DNA of 64,000 nucleotides from Heligmosomoides polygyrus polygyrus (GCA_947396885.1 OX377204.1:24063706-24127705); one strand, 5' to 3'; positions 1 through 11,476 are shown, numbered from the stretch's first letter. Numbers and translations: made by a program. Notes: generated by a model not told the origin, from the letters alone.

Positions 1-399
1 TGAGACTAGAAACTCCTAGAAAAAAAGAGGAATGAAAATAAAAAGACATGACAATTATCGCTGATAGTAATCTGGTAGGGGAGGATGGGGAAGAGGTGAA
101 GAAGGGCAATGGCCCGCCAACACCGCAAGTCGACACGAGGGAGATACCAACTTAGTAGATCCGCCAACTTCACCAACACCCATCCACAGCTGCATTGAGG
201 AAATAAGAGACCTTTAATGTGTCTTAGAATAACAGGGTGAACAGTGACAAAGTGCTAGAAAGAAACATCTAATGAAACAACTACGAATGAACTTAGGTAA
301 GGAGATAGTGCAACAATGTAGGAACGAATGTGTACTGCAATAAAATTCAGTAGGACACGAATACATTAGAAACATGAAACCAATTAAAAAACGAAATAG
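1..399. other. No recognisable feature
   Basis: I see no coding potential, repeat or RNA signal here. The first bases flanking the CR1-like fragment are AT-rich and unremarkable. Confidence 0.5.
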
Positions 400-527
400 G
401 CCAAGATGTTGTCTCTAGGTGATGCCAGAAATATGAAAAATTGAAAATAAACCTACCTTCTTCAACCTTTCACGGAACACGGAAATACTCTGTGCATCCA
501 ATAGGTTAGAACAGCATCTGAAGCCAT
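400..527 (-). mobile_element. CR1-like LINE fragment, 3' piece (beyond SINE)
   Basis: Read on the minus strand this piece encodes a stretch ending in a basic, helical tail (LLDAQSISVFRERLKKVGLF), which resembles the extreme C-terminus of CR1/Jockey-type reverse transcriptases. It continues the fragment at 853-1500; the two are separated by a SINE with a 14-bp target duplication, so they were once contiguous. The frame changes between the two pieces, showing decay. Family assignment is from memory of CR1 C-termini and is tentative. Confidence 0.5.
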
Positions 528-541
528 CGAGCACCACGATA

Positions 542-838
542 ATAAAGGATAAAGGATAAAGGACGGCGTTAGTCAATCCCTTCTGGGATGCGCCAGCGCA
601 TTCTACTTCTACGGGATATCGTGGAGGCGATTTGAATGCGTATTTGGCCATACAATGACCTGCGGTGGCCAGCCGATGAACAAGTCAGCGCTTTATCCTT
701 CCCAGACAAGTCTGGTACCAATTCACCGACCCCGGAGGGATGGAAGGCTTGGTTGGCCTGGGCGGGAAATCCGAACCAGGAACCTGGTATCGGGTGCACG
801 CGACAGTCGCGCCTCCTCCGACTGCGCTACACGCGCCC
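542..838 (-). mobile_element. tRNA-derived SINE, full-length copy A
   Basis: This is a 297-bp SINE in minus orientation. Its head (right end) carries a Pol III A-box-like word and a B-box-like GGTTCGGATTTCC, as in a tRNA. Its tail (left end) is a short tandem run of CCTTTAT/ATAAAGG. It is flanked by a perfect 14-bp target site duplication, CGAGCACCACGATA, at 528-541 and 839-852. It sits inside a CR1-like fragment. Near-identical copies occur at 39332-39625, 50496-50793 and 61264-61556, so this family was active fairly recently. Open frames inside it are by-products of the repeat, not genes. Confidence 0.9.
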
Positions 839-852
839 CGAGCACCACGATA

Positions 853-1500
853 GAAAACGGAATTGAACACCTTTTCACGATTCATTCTTTTTAACTCCGG
901 GTAATGAAAACGGTATCTAGTTCGACTACCTTGTAATGGCAGAAAGGTCCAATACTTGCTTACTCTTAGTCTAGATTCACCTTTAAGAACTTTAAAACAG
1001 AAAATTAAATCATTGAACACCCGCCCGTAATAAAGACTTCTAAGATTAAAAAATTTGAGCCTCTCGTTGTATGATGGGATTACTCTGGCATTATTGGTAA
1101 CAGGGGTACACCTATAAAACAAGATTTTTGTGAAGGCCTTTTAAACCTTTTCTATTTTTTCTTGACCCTTTTTAGCAAATGGACTCCAAATCTGAGAGCA
1201 GTACTCTAATATTGGCAGAACGGAAGTCTTATATAAGCAAATCATAGTCGAGCTGTCACTGCACTTCAGGTTTCTGAAAATCATAAAAAGAGTAGAAAAA
1301 TGCTTTCCGGACTGCAGTGTCAATGTGACTCACATAATTAAGCTCACGGTCTATGAAAACTCCAAGGTCGCGAGCCACCGGATGGGTGTGATCATACAGG
1401 TGTTGATGCTGTATTCCACATTAGATGATTCACCAATGTGGAGAACTAAGGTCTTAGAGGTTAACTGGTCTATGTATATATTCTGTCGCCCACAGCCTGA
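853..1500 (-). mobile_element. CR1-like LINE fragment, reverse transcriptase C-terminal region
   Basis: On the minus strand, broken frames read in order: ARDLGVFIDRELNYVSHI near 1375-1320, then LYKTSVLPILEYCSQIWSPF near 1240-1180, then VFNDLIFCFKVLKG near 1010-970. This order (LGV..D..L, YKS.V.P.LEY.S..W, then the late 'RR...DL...YK' zone) is typical of the region after the catalytic palm in CR1/Jockey-clade reverse transcriptases. Several stops and shifts interrupt it. The catalytic YADD part is absent, so this is a dead fragment. Similar minus-strand pieces lie near 21.2-21.56 kb and 30.85-31.4 kb. Confidence 0.65.
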
Positions 1501-1739
1501 ATAACTGAAGGACCTAGGCTGTGCCAGGATTACAGTGAAACACGCGGTAAAATTGGGAGAAAATCACAATTGAGGAGGAATGGCAGATCTTCATATGGAT
1601 AGCTTCCATACAAATTTGGAATCAAATGAATTGCCGTAACAATCGAAACCCCAAGAACAACATGAAATCACTTTTTGCTTAAATTCAAGGTTTTTGAAAA
1701 TCAAGCGGACAGATTCATTTCCGCCAGGGGACACAATGA

Positions 1740-4143
1740 GTGAGACTCAACGACGGATGGCAACGCTGAATGTGGGTACCTTCTCGGGCCGCTTCTGTAA
1801 ATTGGCAGAAGCACTGGAGCAAAGAAAGATTGTCTTCTGTGCAGGAGACGAGGTGGTCCTGTAGCAAGTCAGGAGAATAAACCGAGGCTATAAAGCCGTT
1901 CTGTGTGGCAGTTCTAGGATCACCAGCAATATTGGTGTAATCGTCTTCAGATATTTCCGACACATGAGTGCAAGAGTGGAACGTTTCAATGACTGCTTGA
2001 TGAAGGTAGTTATCGCTGCAGAACGGCGGCGGTAGCATCTTTCCTCTGGATATGCTCCACGGTGTGGCTGCTCCGAGTGAGCCAATGATTAGTTTTGGAG
2101 CGTTCTTGATGAGAAAACAGCAGACGTGCCGTCACAAGATATAACCATTGTCGTAGGTAACCTTAACGAGCACGTTGGCGCAGCGAAAGACGAGTACGGC
2201 TGTCATGGTGGCCTCGGTTCTGGTGCACGTACGCTGATGGAGTGCGTATCATCGAGTTCGCGGAGTCGCACAACCTCACCATCGTGAGCACTAGAGCCGA
2301 GTACGTGGAACCCACTTTGTCTGATTATACAGCGGGAATAATAAAACACAGATCGACTTTGTCCTCGTACGAAATGGTGACCAAGAGTTTGTCACGAACG
2401 CGAAGGTCGTACCGTATGAAACGGTATTCACGCAACACCGCTTACTGATCGGCACTATAAAAGCCAAACCGCCGATGTTTAAGCACGTCGAGCGGAGCAT
2501 TTCATCAAGGATCATGTGACAGAGCTAAGAAGAAGGTTGCCGTGCCGTTGCGAGAGCCACTCACTACGTGATGACAACGGGAAGCTTGAGTCGCACGATG
2601 GTGAACGATTTCTCTACCGACTCGCCAATGTTTGTTATCGCCAGACTGAAGATGTTGAGAAGTTTTTGGCGTCAACGATGAGAACGGTCATCTATTCATG
2701 GACTGCAAGAAGCTTTTGAATCGATGGCGCTCTGGCTTCGAAGAAAGCACGACAGTAAAGTTTGCTCATCGGGCCATTCCTTCTTCTTCTCCAATATACG
2801 GTCCCGTTCAGCAAATCACCGTAGAGGGGGCAGAAGCGGCTCTGAAGAAGATGAAGCCGGGCAAGGAAACGTGCCCGATGGTTGATTTGTGGAAGTCAGA
2901 ATCCTGGTAATAAACGAACTGGCTGACGACGTTCTTCATCAAGGTTATTGCGGAGAAGAAAGTGCCCGATATTTGGCAGAGAAGCACCGACGATTCCGAT
3001 TTGGAAGAAGAATGGCATTCCGGCAGACTGCACAAACTGCCGTTTAAACCGAATGCTTTCGCATAGCATGAAAATCGGGCGCATTCATGATATCGTCCAC
3101 TTTTCTACCAAGAAGTGCGGCTTCGTCGCTGGTTGTCGCACAGTCGATGGGCAGCGCGACAGGAGCTACACCCGCCCTCTGCTGGGGGGCATGTCGTAAG
3201 GAGGTACACCGCTGTTTTGCTGACCGAAAACTTTTGTTTTCCTTGTCAAAGGTTTCGTAAGGCAGCCGTTAGATTCTCGGTGAAGTCTAGGGGGTTGGGG
3301 GTGGGTGAGCAAGGGGATGAGGGCAAGATCGCACGCCCCCAGTAGGGAGCGGGTATACCTCCTGACCGTCCCCCCCCCCCAGTCGATGCCATACACGACG
3401 TTCCTCTTCTGACAGAAAACACCGCGAGAAGCAGAAGTCGCTGCTTCTTGCATTCCTGGATTTGGAGGCCTTTGATCACGTATCGCGTGAAGACACATGG
3501 TATGTCTTACGAGAGCACGGAGTACCCGAAGAGCTCACAGAGTGAGAACGAATACTGTGCTTTTCTTCCAAGAGTGAAGCGCAAGCTGCGGCAGTTAGGG
3601 TGGAGCTTCTCATCAAAACATCAAGGGTCCCACAACTTTTCGTCGTCGTCACCTGGTCTTCAGCAGCCTGGTTCCTTGGACGTTGTTTATGCCGATGATG
3701 TAATGCTCACCAGCGACGCAGGATTGAACTCCAGCTAAACTCAACTCAAGCTTAACATCAAAAAGACCCAACACCTACCCACTAACGAAAATTAGTCTCG
3801 CTCCATTAAGGTGAACGGCATTGAGCTACCACGTAACTCTGCTTTCAAGTACCTGGGATAGGCTATCGCTTTGTAATGCACTCGTTGGAGTGAACTCACG
3901 CGTGAATGTGACTTGGTCCAAGTATGACGGAAGTGCGACATGAAGACACCAGAGCGCCTCAAGTCGAAGATCTACAGAGTCTTGATACGCTGCATCAGGA
4001 CTTAAAGGTAGCTAGGTTACACCTTATCATGCATTTGATCGGGAAAAGTATCGACAGCATTCCGGGAAAGTGACCCCGAGACGAAGTGGGAAAAACGCAG
4101 AAGAAGAAGAAGAAGAAAAAGAAGAAGAAGAAGAAGAAGAGAA
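1740..4143 (+). mobile_element. Degenerate RTE/BovB-like non-LTR retrotransposon (+)
   Basis: This is a decayed endonuclease plus reverse-transcriptase element. In order I can read an endonuclease start (RMATLNVGTFSGRFCKLAEA, about 1755-1815) and a core near 2105-2210 (VLDEKTADVPSQD, then NEHVGAAKDEYGCHGG). Next come the pre-RT KKMKPGKET near 2840-2870, LAFLDLEAFDHVSRED near 3445-3490, and the catalytic palm word VVYADDVML near 3685-3710. The 3' end is an (AAG/AGA)n tail at 4095-4143, a common kind of RTE tail. Stops and shifts are frequent. The minus-strand element at 6344-9157 is a better-preserved copy of the same family. A MITE with target duplication has inserted at 3150-3379. Confidence 0.85.
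3150..3379. mobile_element. MITE with ~45-bp imperfect inverted repeats
   Basis: A 230-bp non-coding insert interrupts the RTE-like element. It is flanked by the perfect 9-bp direct repeat CAGTCGATG at 3141-3149 and 3380-3388. Its ends are imperfect inverted repeats sharing CAGGAG.TA.ACCCGC and CTGGGGG, next to a poly-G/poly-C run. The uninterrupted copy at 6344-9157 reads straight through the corresponding site, confirming insertion. A 9-bp duplication fits Mutator-like elements, but the superfamily is uncertain. Confidence 0.8.
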
Positions 4144-6183
4144 GAGCGTGGTCTAAACTTTAAGACTATTCGGGACTTAGATGAACGTCTAATCAGACGG
4201 CATTACGCGCAAGCAAGAACAAGGAGCGTTCTCAAAAAAGAAAAAAAAAAGAAATTGGATAAATGAATTGGAGAAGCAGCACCCAAGCACTAGGAGAAGG
4301 CCGGTCGTTAATTCGACTGCACCAGCAATGCGCAATATCGTGGTTGCAACAAACATATGCGGACACTTTGCCACCGCCTACTTTAGTAAGAACACGCAGC
4401 GGCTTGTGTTTAATCTGCCTTCCTTCCTGAGTGCCTATTTGCCTATTTGACGACCGAAGCGGCTTCACGTGTAGCGTAGTGGGAGACCTGCGACAGAATA
4501 CACTTGAACTCGATCCTCACGCTTTCCTGCAGAAGTGCACTCAAAAAGCGTGCCTATGTCGGTGAAATGGGCTAATAGAGAGCTGCGGAAGTTCGATGCT
4601 TTATTGGTTGTTCTCAAGTCGAATAATTTCTATCAAAAAAGTTGAAATGTGGGTAGGGTACGCTTTGGCTACAAAAATAACCTGAAAAAAGGTTCTCAAG
4701 AGACACGGACACAGGGTAACCTCGCGTTCTTCTCAGTATGCCTCGAGTAAGGTTGGCAGATGTTTGTGGTAGGGCTGACGTTTCTACCGCAGTTGTCGCG
4801 TTCAGGCGTCTAAACGTTACCCGAAGCATTGAATTTGGAAGCCACCCTTTCAGGCATTACACCAGTCAGATCGCCGTCGAGCAAGGGCGAGGGAGTGGTA
4901 CAGAGGTGAAGCTTGCGTCAGCGACTCACTTAAATGGATTCTCGTTCCTGTTCGGTCGTATGGCTTATCCAACATTGTTCACTTGGCTGTCCCATATGAG
5001 CTGACCCGGACATTCACAGACGAAAAAGCTTTGTTTGCGTGCACGTGGCCGCCGGCGCCTCCTTCGACTGCGCTACCACAGATCTAAAATGTACTGGTTT
5101 TTATTTATTTATTTGTAAAATTCTCAACTACACGCTTAAACACGACGACGAAATAGAAAAAGTGGATTTTATTTGGAATGTTGTGTGAACAGATAACGAA
5201 GGCGAAGAAAATTAAGAGAAAGACAAAGGAAAGAAAAAGAAAAAGAAAGATACAAGGATAAAATCATGTCTCCCTGGAAGGTGTCTGTGAATGTTGAGCC
5301 TAAAGCTAATTCTCTTCAAAACGTAAGTGGCGTTAACAACGTTGACGAAATAGATCCATTGTTGGGTAGTGGGCTCACGATGCTACTACCGCGAGGACTT
5401 GAGCGGCGATAACTACGTATTGTGGGACATACTGTGATGTTGAGAATCTGGTTGAGCTGGCTGCAAAGACGAGCACGAGTGTATGCCTTAAGACCGGATT
5501 CCCATGATCCAGGATGAGCGAAATGTCACGAATACCTGCCATACGATATTATACATGGTCAAATAGGAGATGGGTGACATGGAACGTCCGAGAAGGTTTA
5601 AGTGAGTGGTGCTGCTTGAAGAACTGAAGTCGAAGTTTCGTCAGCAAGACTGTATGGTAGCACGAAAGACCTGGAAAGAATTCAAACCGTTGTTGAGGCC
5701 AATGAAGTGCGAGTAGCATAGCAACGCCTTATAAGGGTGATCGCTGGAGTCTTCCATAGCAATGGCGGGCGGCATTTGGAACAACAGACATCAGAGCTTG
5801 AGGACAGCTTACGGCTTCCCGTCGTAGTCACGAGAATAACTGTTATCGAGGGATCTAAATATCATCCTATGTCTAAAATAGCTGCGGTTATTTGGGTATG
5901 CGTGACGTATGTAGGTGGTACAGCAACGGAGAGTTAAGATAACAGAGCTTTCACGTTGTCGAGATAGAGATTACATACTTGGGTTACAGCGGGATTGTGA
6001 TATACGTTGACGCGATAAGAGGAATGAAATTTGGCACTTGGGTTAGGTACTCTGGGTGGCTGACACGTCTGTTCCATGCTGCCCACATTATCGACTCGTA
6101 TCGCTGTGAAAAGCTTGTACCAGCAAAATCGCTAACTGAACATATTCAGACGTAGTCAGACTTTTTCCATGCTTCTACGTTGA
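4144..6183. other. No gene seen; one short SINE scrap
   Basis: No convincing coding region. A run of G/A-rich sequence at 5211-5260 and a SINE-head scrap near 5040-5080 (matching GGCGCCTCC.TCGACTGCGCTAC) are the only things I recognise. A weak tRNA-like word (GTGTAGCGTAGTGGGAG) occurs near 4470. Confidence 0.4.
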
Positions 6184-6343
6184 AATAAGGAATAAAAAAT
6201 TAGGACAAAGGTCGGCGTTAGTCTACGCTTTGTAGGATGCGCCACGGATTCTACTTCAATAGAATATCGCGGATACAGTTACAATTATACATAAATAAGA
6301 ATTTGGGAGACGCGGCACGCATTCTACTTTAATAGATGCAATT
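6184..6343 (-). mobile_element. Old SINE copy, tail half (split by RTE)
   Basis: This matches the tail half of the window's main SINE in minus orientation (AGGATGCGCCACGGATTCTACTT and neighbouring words, with differences). It ends in ACTTTAATAGATGCAATT at 6326-6343. A slightly diverged form of this 18-mer recurs at 9158-9175, where the SINE resumes. The intervening RTE-like element therefore inserted into it. Confidence 0.75.
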
Positions 6344-9157
6344 CTTCTTCTTCTTCTTCTTCAGCGTCTGTCCCGCTTCGTAGCGGGGTCCGCCATTCTG
6401 GTCATGACGCCACCTTTCCCGATCCAGCGCTAGATCAGGGTGGACACCAACAACCTTCAAGTCCATATGTAATGTATCACACTAACGCTGCTTCGGACGC
6501 CCTCTAGGCCGCTTTCCTATTGCCTCGAAATAAAGGCCTATCTTGCGGACGCTATCTTCCTTTCCACGCAGAACGTGGCCGTACCATCGTAAGCGAGCTT
6601 TGCGCATCTTGTCAGCTATCGGCGCGACACTTCTGCCGAATGACATCGTCTCAGATGCGGTCCATGCGGGTGACTCCAGCCGTCCAGCGCAGCATCTTCG
6701 TCTCCATGACGCTGAGGCGCGTTTCAACTTCCTTCGTCGAAGGCCAACATTCAGCGTCGTACACCGCTACCGGCCGGACGACTGCTCTGTAGATCTTCGA
6801 CTTAGGGTGCTCTGGTATCTTCCTATCGCAGAGCACGCCAGTCAACGAGCGCCACTTGGACCACGCTGCACTCACGCGTGAGTTCACTTCAATCATCAGA
6901 TTGCCATCGGATGCTACTGCTGATCCCAGATACTTAAAAACCGAAGTGCGTGGGAGCTCAATGCCGTTAACCTTAATGGAGCTTAACTCAGTAAAGCCCA
7001 TCGTTAGATCTATTGGCTTCTTCACGTTCAATCTGAGTCCAAACCGTCGCTCGAGTTCATCTTTATCTTCGCTAGCGAGCATCACGTCACCGGCATAAAG
7101 CCAAGTCTAGGGGATAGGCTTCTGAAGATCCCGTGTAATGCCTCCATCACGTTAACAAAGAGGAGTGGAGAAAGCGCAGAACCTTGGTGCACCCCGACAG
7201 AAATGGGAAACTTCATTGAGGTTCCAGCTGCTGGTTGCACTCTACTCTTTGGGCAAGGGTAGAGCATCCGCACCCACTCTATGAGTTCCTCACGTTCGTC
7301 GTGTTGTCGCAAAGTGTACCATATAACCTCACGTGGTACGCGGTCGAAAGCCTTCTCCAAGGCGAGAAAGGCTACATGCACCGCTTCTGTTTCTCGCGAT
7401 GCTTCTCCACCAGGAGGCAGGCGGCGTGTATAGCATCAATGGTCGTCCCACAACCAGACACAAAACCGCACTGGTTGTCGGAGAGCCTGATGATTTCACG
7501 AATTCGTTTATCGAGGATTCGCTCGGAGATCTTCATGCTGTGCGAATTGGACGGTAAATGGAACAGGCTGCAGGGCTGCTCTTCTTCTTCCAAATCGGAA
7601 TCGTCGTGCTTTGGCGCCAACACTCAGGCACCTTCTTCTCCACTACAACCTGATTAAAGAACTTCGCCAACCACTCAGCAGGGTATCTCAGCTTTGACTT
7701 CCACAGATCAGCTGCCACGTCGTCGGACCCAGTCGCTTTGCCTGGCCTCATCTTCTTCAGAGCCGCTTCTGTCTCCTTCACGGAGCCCTGGGTTGGAGCC
7801 ACGGAATGGATGGCCGGGTGAGGAAATTCCATAGTGGAAATTTCCTCAAAGTAGTAACTCCATCGGTTCAGCGCCCTTTTGCGGTCTGTCAGAAGATGGC
7901 CGCTCTCATCATTGATCCCAATAAACTTTTCAATATCTTCGGTTCGGAAATGGCGGATCTTAGCAAGTTGGTACCAATACCGCTCACCATCGCGCGATTC
8001 GAGCTTCTCGTTGACATCTCCATAATGAGTGGCTTTTGCAACAGCCACGGCCTTCATTGCAGCTTTCTTCGGTTTTGGTAATTCTGCCAGTTATCGGCTG
8101 TCTTGTCGGTGAGAAACACGTGATAGAGCGACTTCTTCTCTCGAACCTTTGCTTTCACGTCGTCTGTCCACAGCCACGTCTGCTTTTCGACCTTTCGTCG
8201 TCCAGGCACCGTGATGCCGAGCTCCAATCTTGCAGCTTAATGTATCGCGTCGGCAGCCTTCTTCCAAGTTTCGTCGACAGTTGTGACTGTCGGTAACCGC
8301 ACGCGAGAAATCACAGCTGCTTCCTTCTATCTCATTCGCCACCACTTGATTCTTTGTGCATCGCATCGCTCATCCTGCTTCTGCCTTGGAGGGGCGATCT
8401 TTATGGTGCAGGTCAGCGGTCGGTGCTGTGGTGCGACAGTCTCATATGGCACGGTCTTCGCGTCTGTGACAATGCTTCGGTCGCGATCCTTCACAAGCAC
8501 AAAGTCTATCTAAGATTAGGAGCTCCCACAATAGTAAGAGATGAAGTGGAAGTCGCGTTTACGAAATACGGTGTTCATTATGGTGAGGTTATGCGATTCC
8601 GCATACTTAAGGATACGATCACCGTCGGCGTTATGCGACCCGTATCCGAAACCACCATGACAGCTGTGCCCGTCCTTCGCGGCACCTACGTGCCCATTAA
8701 GGTCACCATCGACTATGATGACATCTTTCGACGGCACCTCTGCTGTCTTCTCATCAAGCAGGGTCCAAAACTCATCCTTGGCTTGATCGAGGCAGCCAGT
8801 CTGCGGAGAATACGCGGAAAAGAAGTGATAGAGTCGCTCCTTAGCGGCGACAACGATCTTCATCAGTCGATCGTCAAACTGTACTAGCTCAGTTGCCCCC
8901 CGATGCCGTCCTCGCATCAGAGACCCTCGCATACTTTTCACACTCGCCGGGCTCTGCGAGTGCGCGTCGGCTCCGCGGACGCCGTAGCACTATCTCGAGA
9001 AACTTGAACTGTCATCAACCATGTGACGTGACATGGGTCTTCGTAGGCCGGTCTGTCACAAGGGCCTGTCGCCTGCATTCGAGTGTCCGTGCTTAGCTTA
9101 GCTCGCAGGAGCGAGCAGTTTCCAGTGGCACCACGTGGAGGAACGGGCATCGTCACC
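6344..9157 (-). mobile_element. RTE/BovB-like non-LTR retrotransposon (-), decayed
   Basis: A 2.8-kb element in minus orientation, flanked by an 18-bp near-perfect target duplication (6326-6343 and 9158-9175). Its 3' end is the (TTC)n run at 6344-6362, i.e. an (AAG)n tail on the coding strand. The coding order is: endonuclease remnant at about 8940-8520 (GDLNGHVGAAKDGHSCHGG), linker and RT N-terminus at 8057-7533 (ALKKMRPGKATGSDDV), palm at 7381-7082 (LALEKAFDRVP; HQGSALSPLLFVNV), then thumb and C-terminus at 7085-6482 (RLRWYGHVLR, RPRGRPKQR). Frames are broken several times. The endonuclease N-terminus is missing or replaced upstream of 8890. Confidence 0.88.
6482..8941 (-). pseudogene. Endonuclease/reverse transcriptase pseudogene of RTE/BovB-like element
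   Basis: This would encode the polyprotein that nicks target DNA with an APE-type endonuclease and copies the element's RNA by target-primed reverse transcription. The frame is broken near 7080, 7550, 8060 and 8370. At the palm active site the expected YADD reads as YAGD near 7080-7100, so one metal-binding aspartate codon is lost in addition to the frameshifts. The C-terminal RWYGHVLR..GRP.QR block is a family hallmark in many animal RTE/BovB-like proteins. The element cannot make an active enzyme as it stands. Confidence 0.8.
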
Positions 9158-9390
9158 ACTTCAATAGATACAATTATGAACGTATTTGGCCTATGCAATT
9201 ACCTGCGGTAAGCAGCAGTCTGAAAAGTCAGTGTTTTCCCCTTTCCGGATAGCCCCTAGTACTAATTCGTAATGGAGAGATGGAAAACTTTGTTGGCCTG
9301 GATCTGTCTCCAACAAGGAACCTCCATTTGGGTTGCACGCCAAAGCCAGTTCCTCCTCCGCTACCACGTACCCATAGAAGGTATAGGCAT
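9158..9390 (-). mobile_element. Old SINE copy, head half (split by RTE)
   Basis: Resumes the SINE begun at 6184-6343. Conserved words of the SINE body (CGTATTTGGCC, ACCTGCGGT, GTTGGCCTGG) and of its head (GTTCCTCCTCCGCTACCACG) appear with about one change in five. This marks it as older than copies A-D. Confidence 0.7.
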
Positions 9391-9610
9391 AAAAAGTACT
9401 GCAAGAGTCCACAAGACGAAGCTAATAAAATGTTGTAGCTTCTTCTTTAAAGTAAACAATAGTGTGAGAAAAATAGGAAAACAGTGCCAGAATTGGGTCA
9501 GCTCCCTCCCACGAAGCAATCAACCGAGTCGGAATCTTGTAGAATTCAAGTTTCAAGGTTAAGTTGAATGACTACCACTATGGTAATCACTGTAATGTAC
9601 TTCTAACATA

Positions 9611-9689
9611 ATCTGTGTATCACCGTATTACCATGAAAGAGACTTTAGATTTGTGACCACCAGTCCTAATCACTCACAAATAAACCATC
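9611..9689. repeat. 79-bp direct repeat, copy 1
   Basis: This 79-bp stretch recurs at 11398-11476 in the same orientation with only 3 differences that I can count (within the word CTTTAGATTTG versus CTTCAAATTCG). The two copies bracket a split SINE and the inverted-repeat element at 10116-11338. No coding sense. Confidence 0.85.
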
Positions 9690-9959
9690 TAAAAGAAAAG
9701 AATAAATAGTCTGGAGGTTCTTTCCGCCATTTCTTTAAGACGGACTTCAGTTTAGTACCCCTGGATAACTTTTGGAATAAATCGCTAATTCTTACCACTC
9801 CACTCTCATCCATTCAGGTCCAGTGGTCGCAATAGTCCCTAACTCCAAGAACGAAACGTGACTAGCATTCCGAGTAATTTCTTGGGCGGAATAAAAGATA
9901 GAGGAGAGAGCACTCTTTGGGATATCTTGGAGGCATTATGAATGGGTGTTTGAGCAATT

Positions 9960-10105
9960 CTATGACTAACGCTGGCCAAGCGATAAATAAATCAGTGTTT
10001 ATTCTTACCAGACAAGCCTGGCACCCATTTACCGCCCACGAGGAATGAATGGCGTAGGTGGGTTGGGCAGGACTCGAAAGCTGAACCTCTATGCGGGATA
10101 CACAG
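9960..10105 (-). mobile_element. Old SINE copy, body (split by inverted-repeat element)
   Basis: Diverged SINE body in minus orientation: CTTACCAGACAAGCCTGG, CCCATTTACCG and GGGTTGGGCAGGACTCGAA match the SINE core. Its head appears to resume at 11349-11378 (GCGAAGACACAACTTTGCCTCC), beyond the inserted element. Confidence 0.6.
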
Positions 10106-10115
10106 AGAATAACTG

Positions 10116-11338
10116 GGTGAGGGACGTTCTGCCTGAAAGCGGCGCGGGCAAAGGCGCGGGACAGTGCCTGCGGAGCCAATTAGCGTCGACTCGCGCGGTG
10201 ACACCCGCCGCTTGGCGCTGAGCCCAGACAGCCCTCGCCGCGGAGCGATGCTGACCTGGCCGACCACGGGAGCCCGCAGATCGACCAAATTTGGTGTGAT
10301 TACGGTCGATAGAGGGATAGGAGGCTCAGACGGTTTGCATTGGCAGTCCAGAAATTCGTATTGATATGAACCCTACTATTTCCTATATCAGAATTTCGAG
10401 CTCTGTCGAATGAGCCAGGAAAGAATCTTGCCTCAATAAGCGTTACAACTATTTTTTCAGGTGCTGTTTAACTTTAGTTAAATATCAGCTTTTATTTATA
10501 TCAGAATTAACTACGACGCGTGCTTCCAGGCTAAAATTGCACGAGGATTCCAATTACATAGACGAGAGATTTTTCACAGAAGTTTAAAGCATTAGTTTCA
10601 ACATGGCATCTCCTCAGCATTTCGTAACTGATTTTTCTACAGAGCTTTATACGCACTGAGGCATCATAATGTTGTTTTCAAAAAGGTTTGGCACTTCGGG
10701 TTCTATTAGAATGTTTGTCGTCTACCTAATTAGATTCCTCATGCAATTTCAGCCTGAAAGCATGCCTCGAAATTATTTCTGATATAAATGAAAACTGATG
10801 TTTGAGGAAATTAAACAACGCCTAAAAGGTCGCCTTAAGGGTTATCTAGGCAGGATAATTTCTGGCTCATTTGAAAGAGGTCGATATTTTAATATAGGAA
10901 ATGGCGTTCACATCGGTATTCTGGAAACATGCACCGCATTTAATCCTGATATATGTGAAAAAACCTGATATTTAACGAAAGTTAAACAGCACCTGAAAAA
11001 ATAGTTATAAGACTTATTGAGGCAACATTCTTTCCTGGCTCATTCGATTGAGAACGAAATTCTGATATAGGAGATGGCAGGGTTCACATGAATCCGAATT
11101 TTTGGACTGCCAATGCAAGCCGTCTGAGCCTCCTATAACTCTATCGACTGTAATCACACAAAATCTGGTCGATCTGCGGGCTCTCGTGGTCGGCCAGGTC
11201 AGCATCGCTCAGCGGCGAGGGCTGTCTGGGCCCAGCGCCAAGCGGCGGGTGTCACCGCGCGAGTCGACGCTAATTGGCTCCGCAGGCACTGTCCCGCGTC
11301 TTTGCCCGCGCCGCTTTCAGGCAGAACGTCCCCCTCCC
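10116..11338. mobile_element. Mutator-like inverted-repeat element, non-autonomous
   Basis: A 1223-bp element with long inverted arms (about 10116-10535 and 10920-11338; outer parts very similar, inner parts more diverged) around a shorter centre. Its ends read GGTGAGGGACGTTCTGCC on the left and, on the complement of the right, GGGAGGGGGACGTTCTGC. It is flanked by a perfect 10-bp direct repeat, AGAATAACTG, at 10106-10115 and 11339-11348. Long terminal inverted repeats plus a 9-11 bp duplication are characteristic of Mutator-like elements. No transposase-like coding is present. The outer arms are GC-rich and the inner parts AT-rich, and the right arm contains a diverged internal duplication of about 190 bp. 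It has inserted into an old SINE. Confidence 0.85.
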
Positions 11339-11397
11339 AGAATAACTGCCTGGGTGCGAAGACACAACTTTGCCTCCTGCCAAATCGCTCACTCCCT

Positions 11398-11476
11398 ATC
11401 TGTGTATCACCGTATTACCATGAAAGAGACTTCAAATTCGTGACCACCAGTCCTAATCACTCACAAATAAACCATC
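11398..11476. repeat. 79-bp direct repeat, copy 2
   Basis: Second copy of the repeat described at 9611-9689, same orientation, 76 of 79 positions the same by eye. Confidence 0.85.

Noticed and set aside
636..866. Open frames inside SINE copies as small genes (also at 39420, 50473 and 61116)
   Set aside because: The same peptide recurs only because the SINE recurs; the repeat has Pol III promoter-like words and target duplications.
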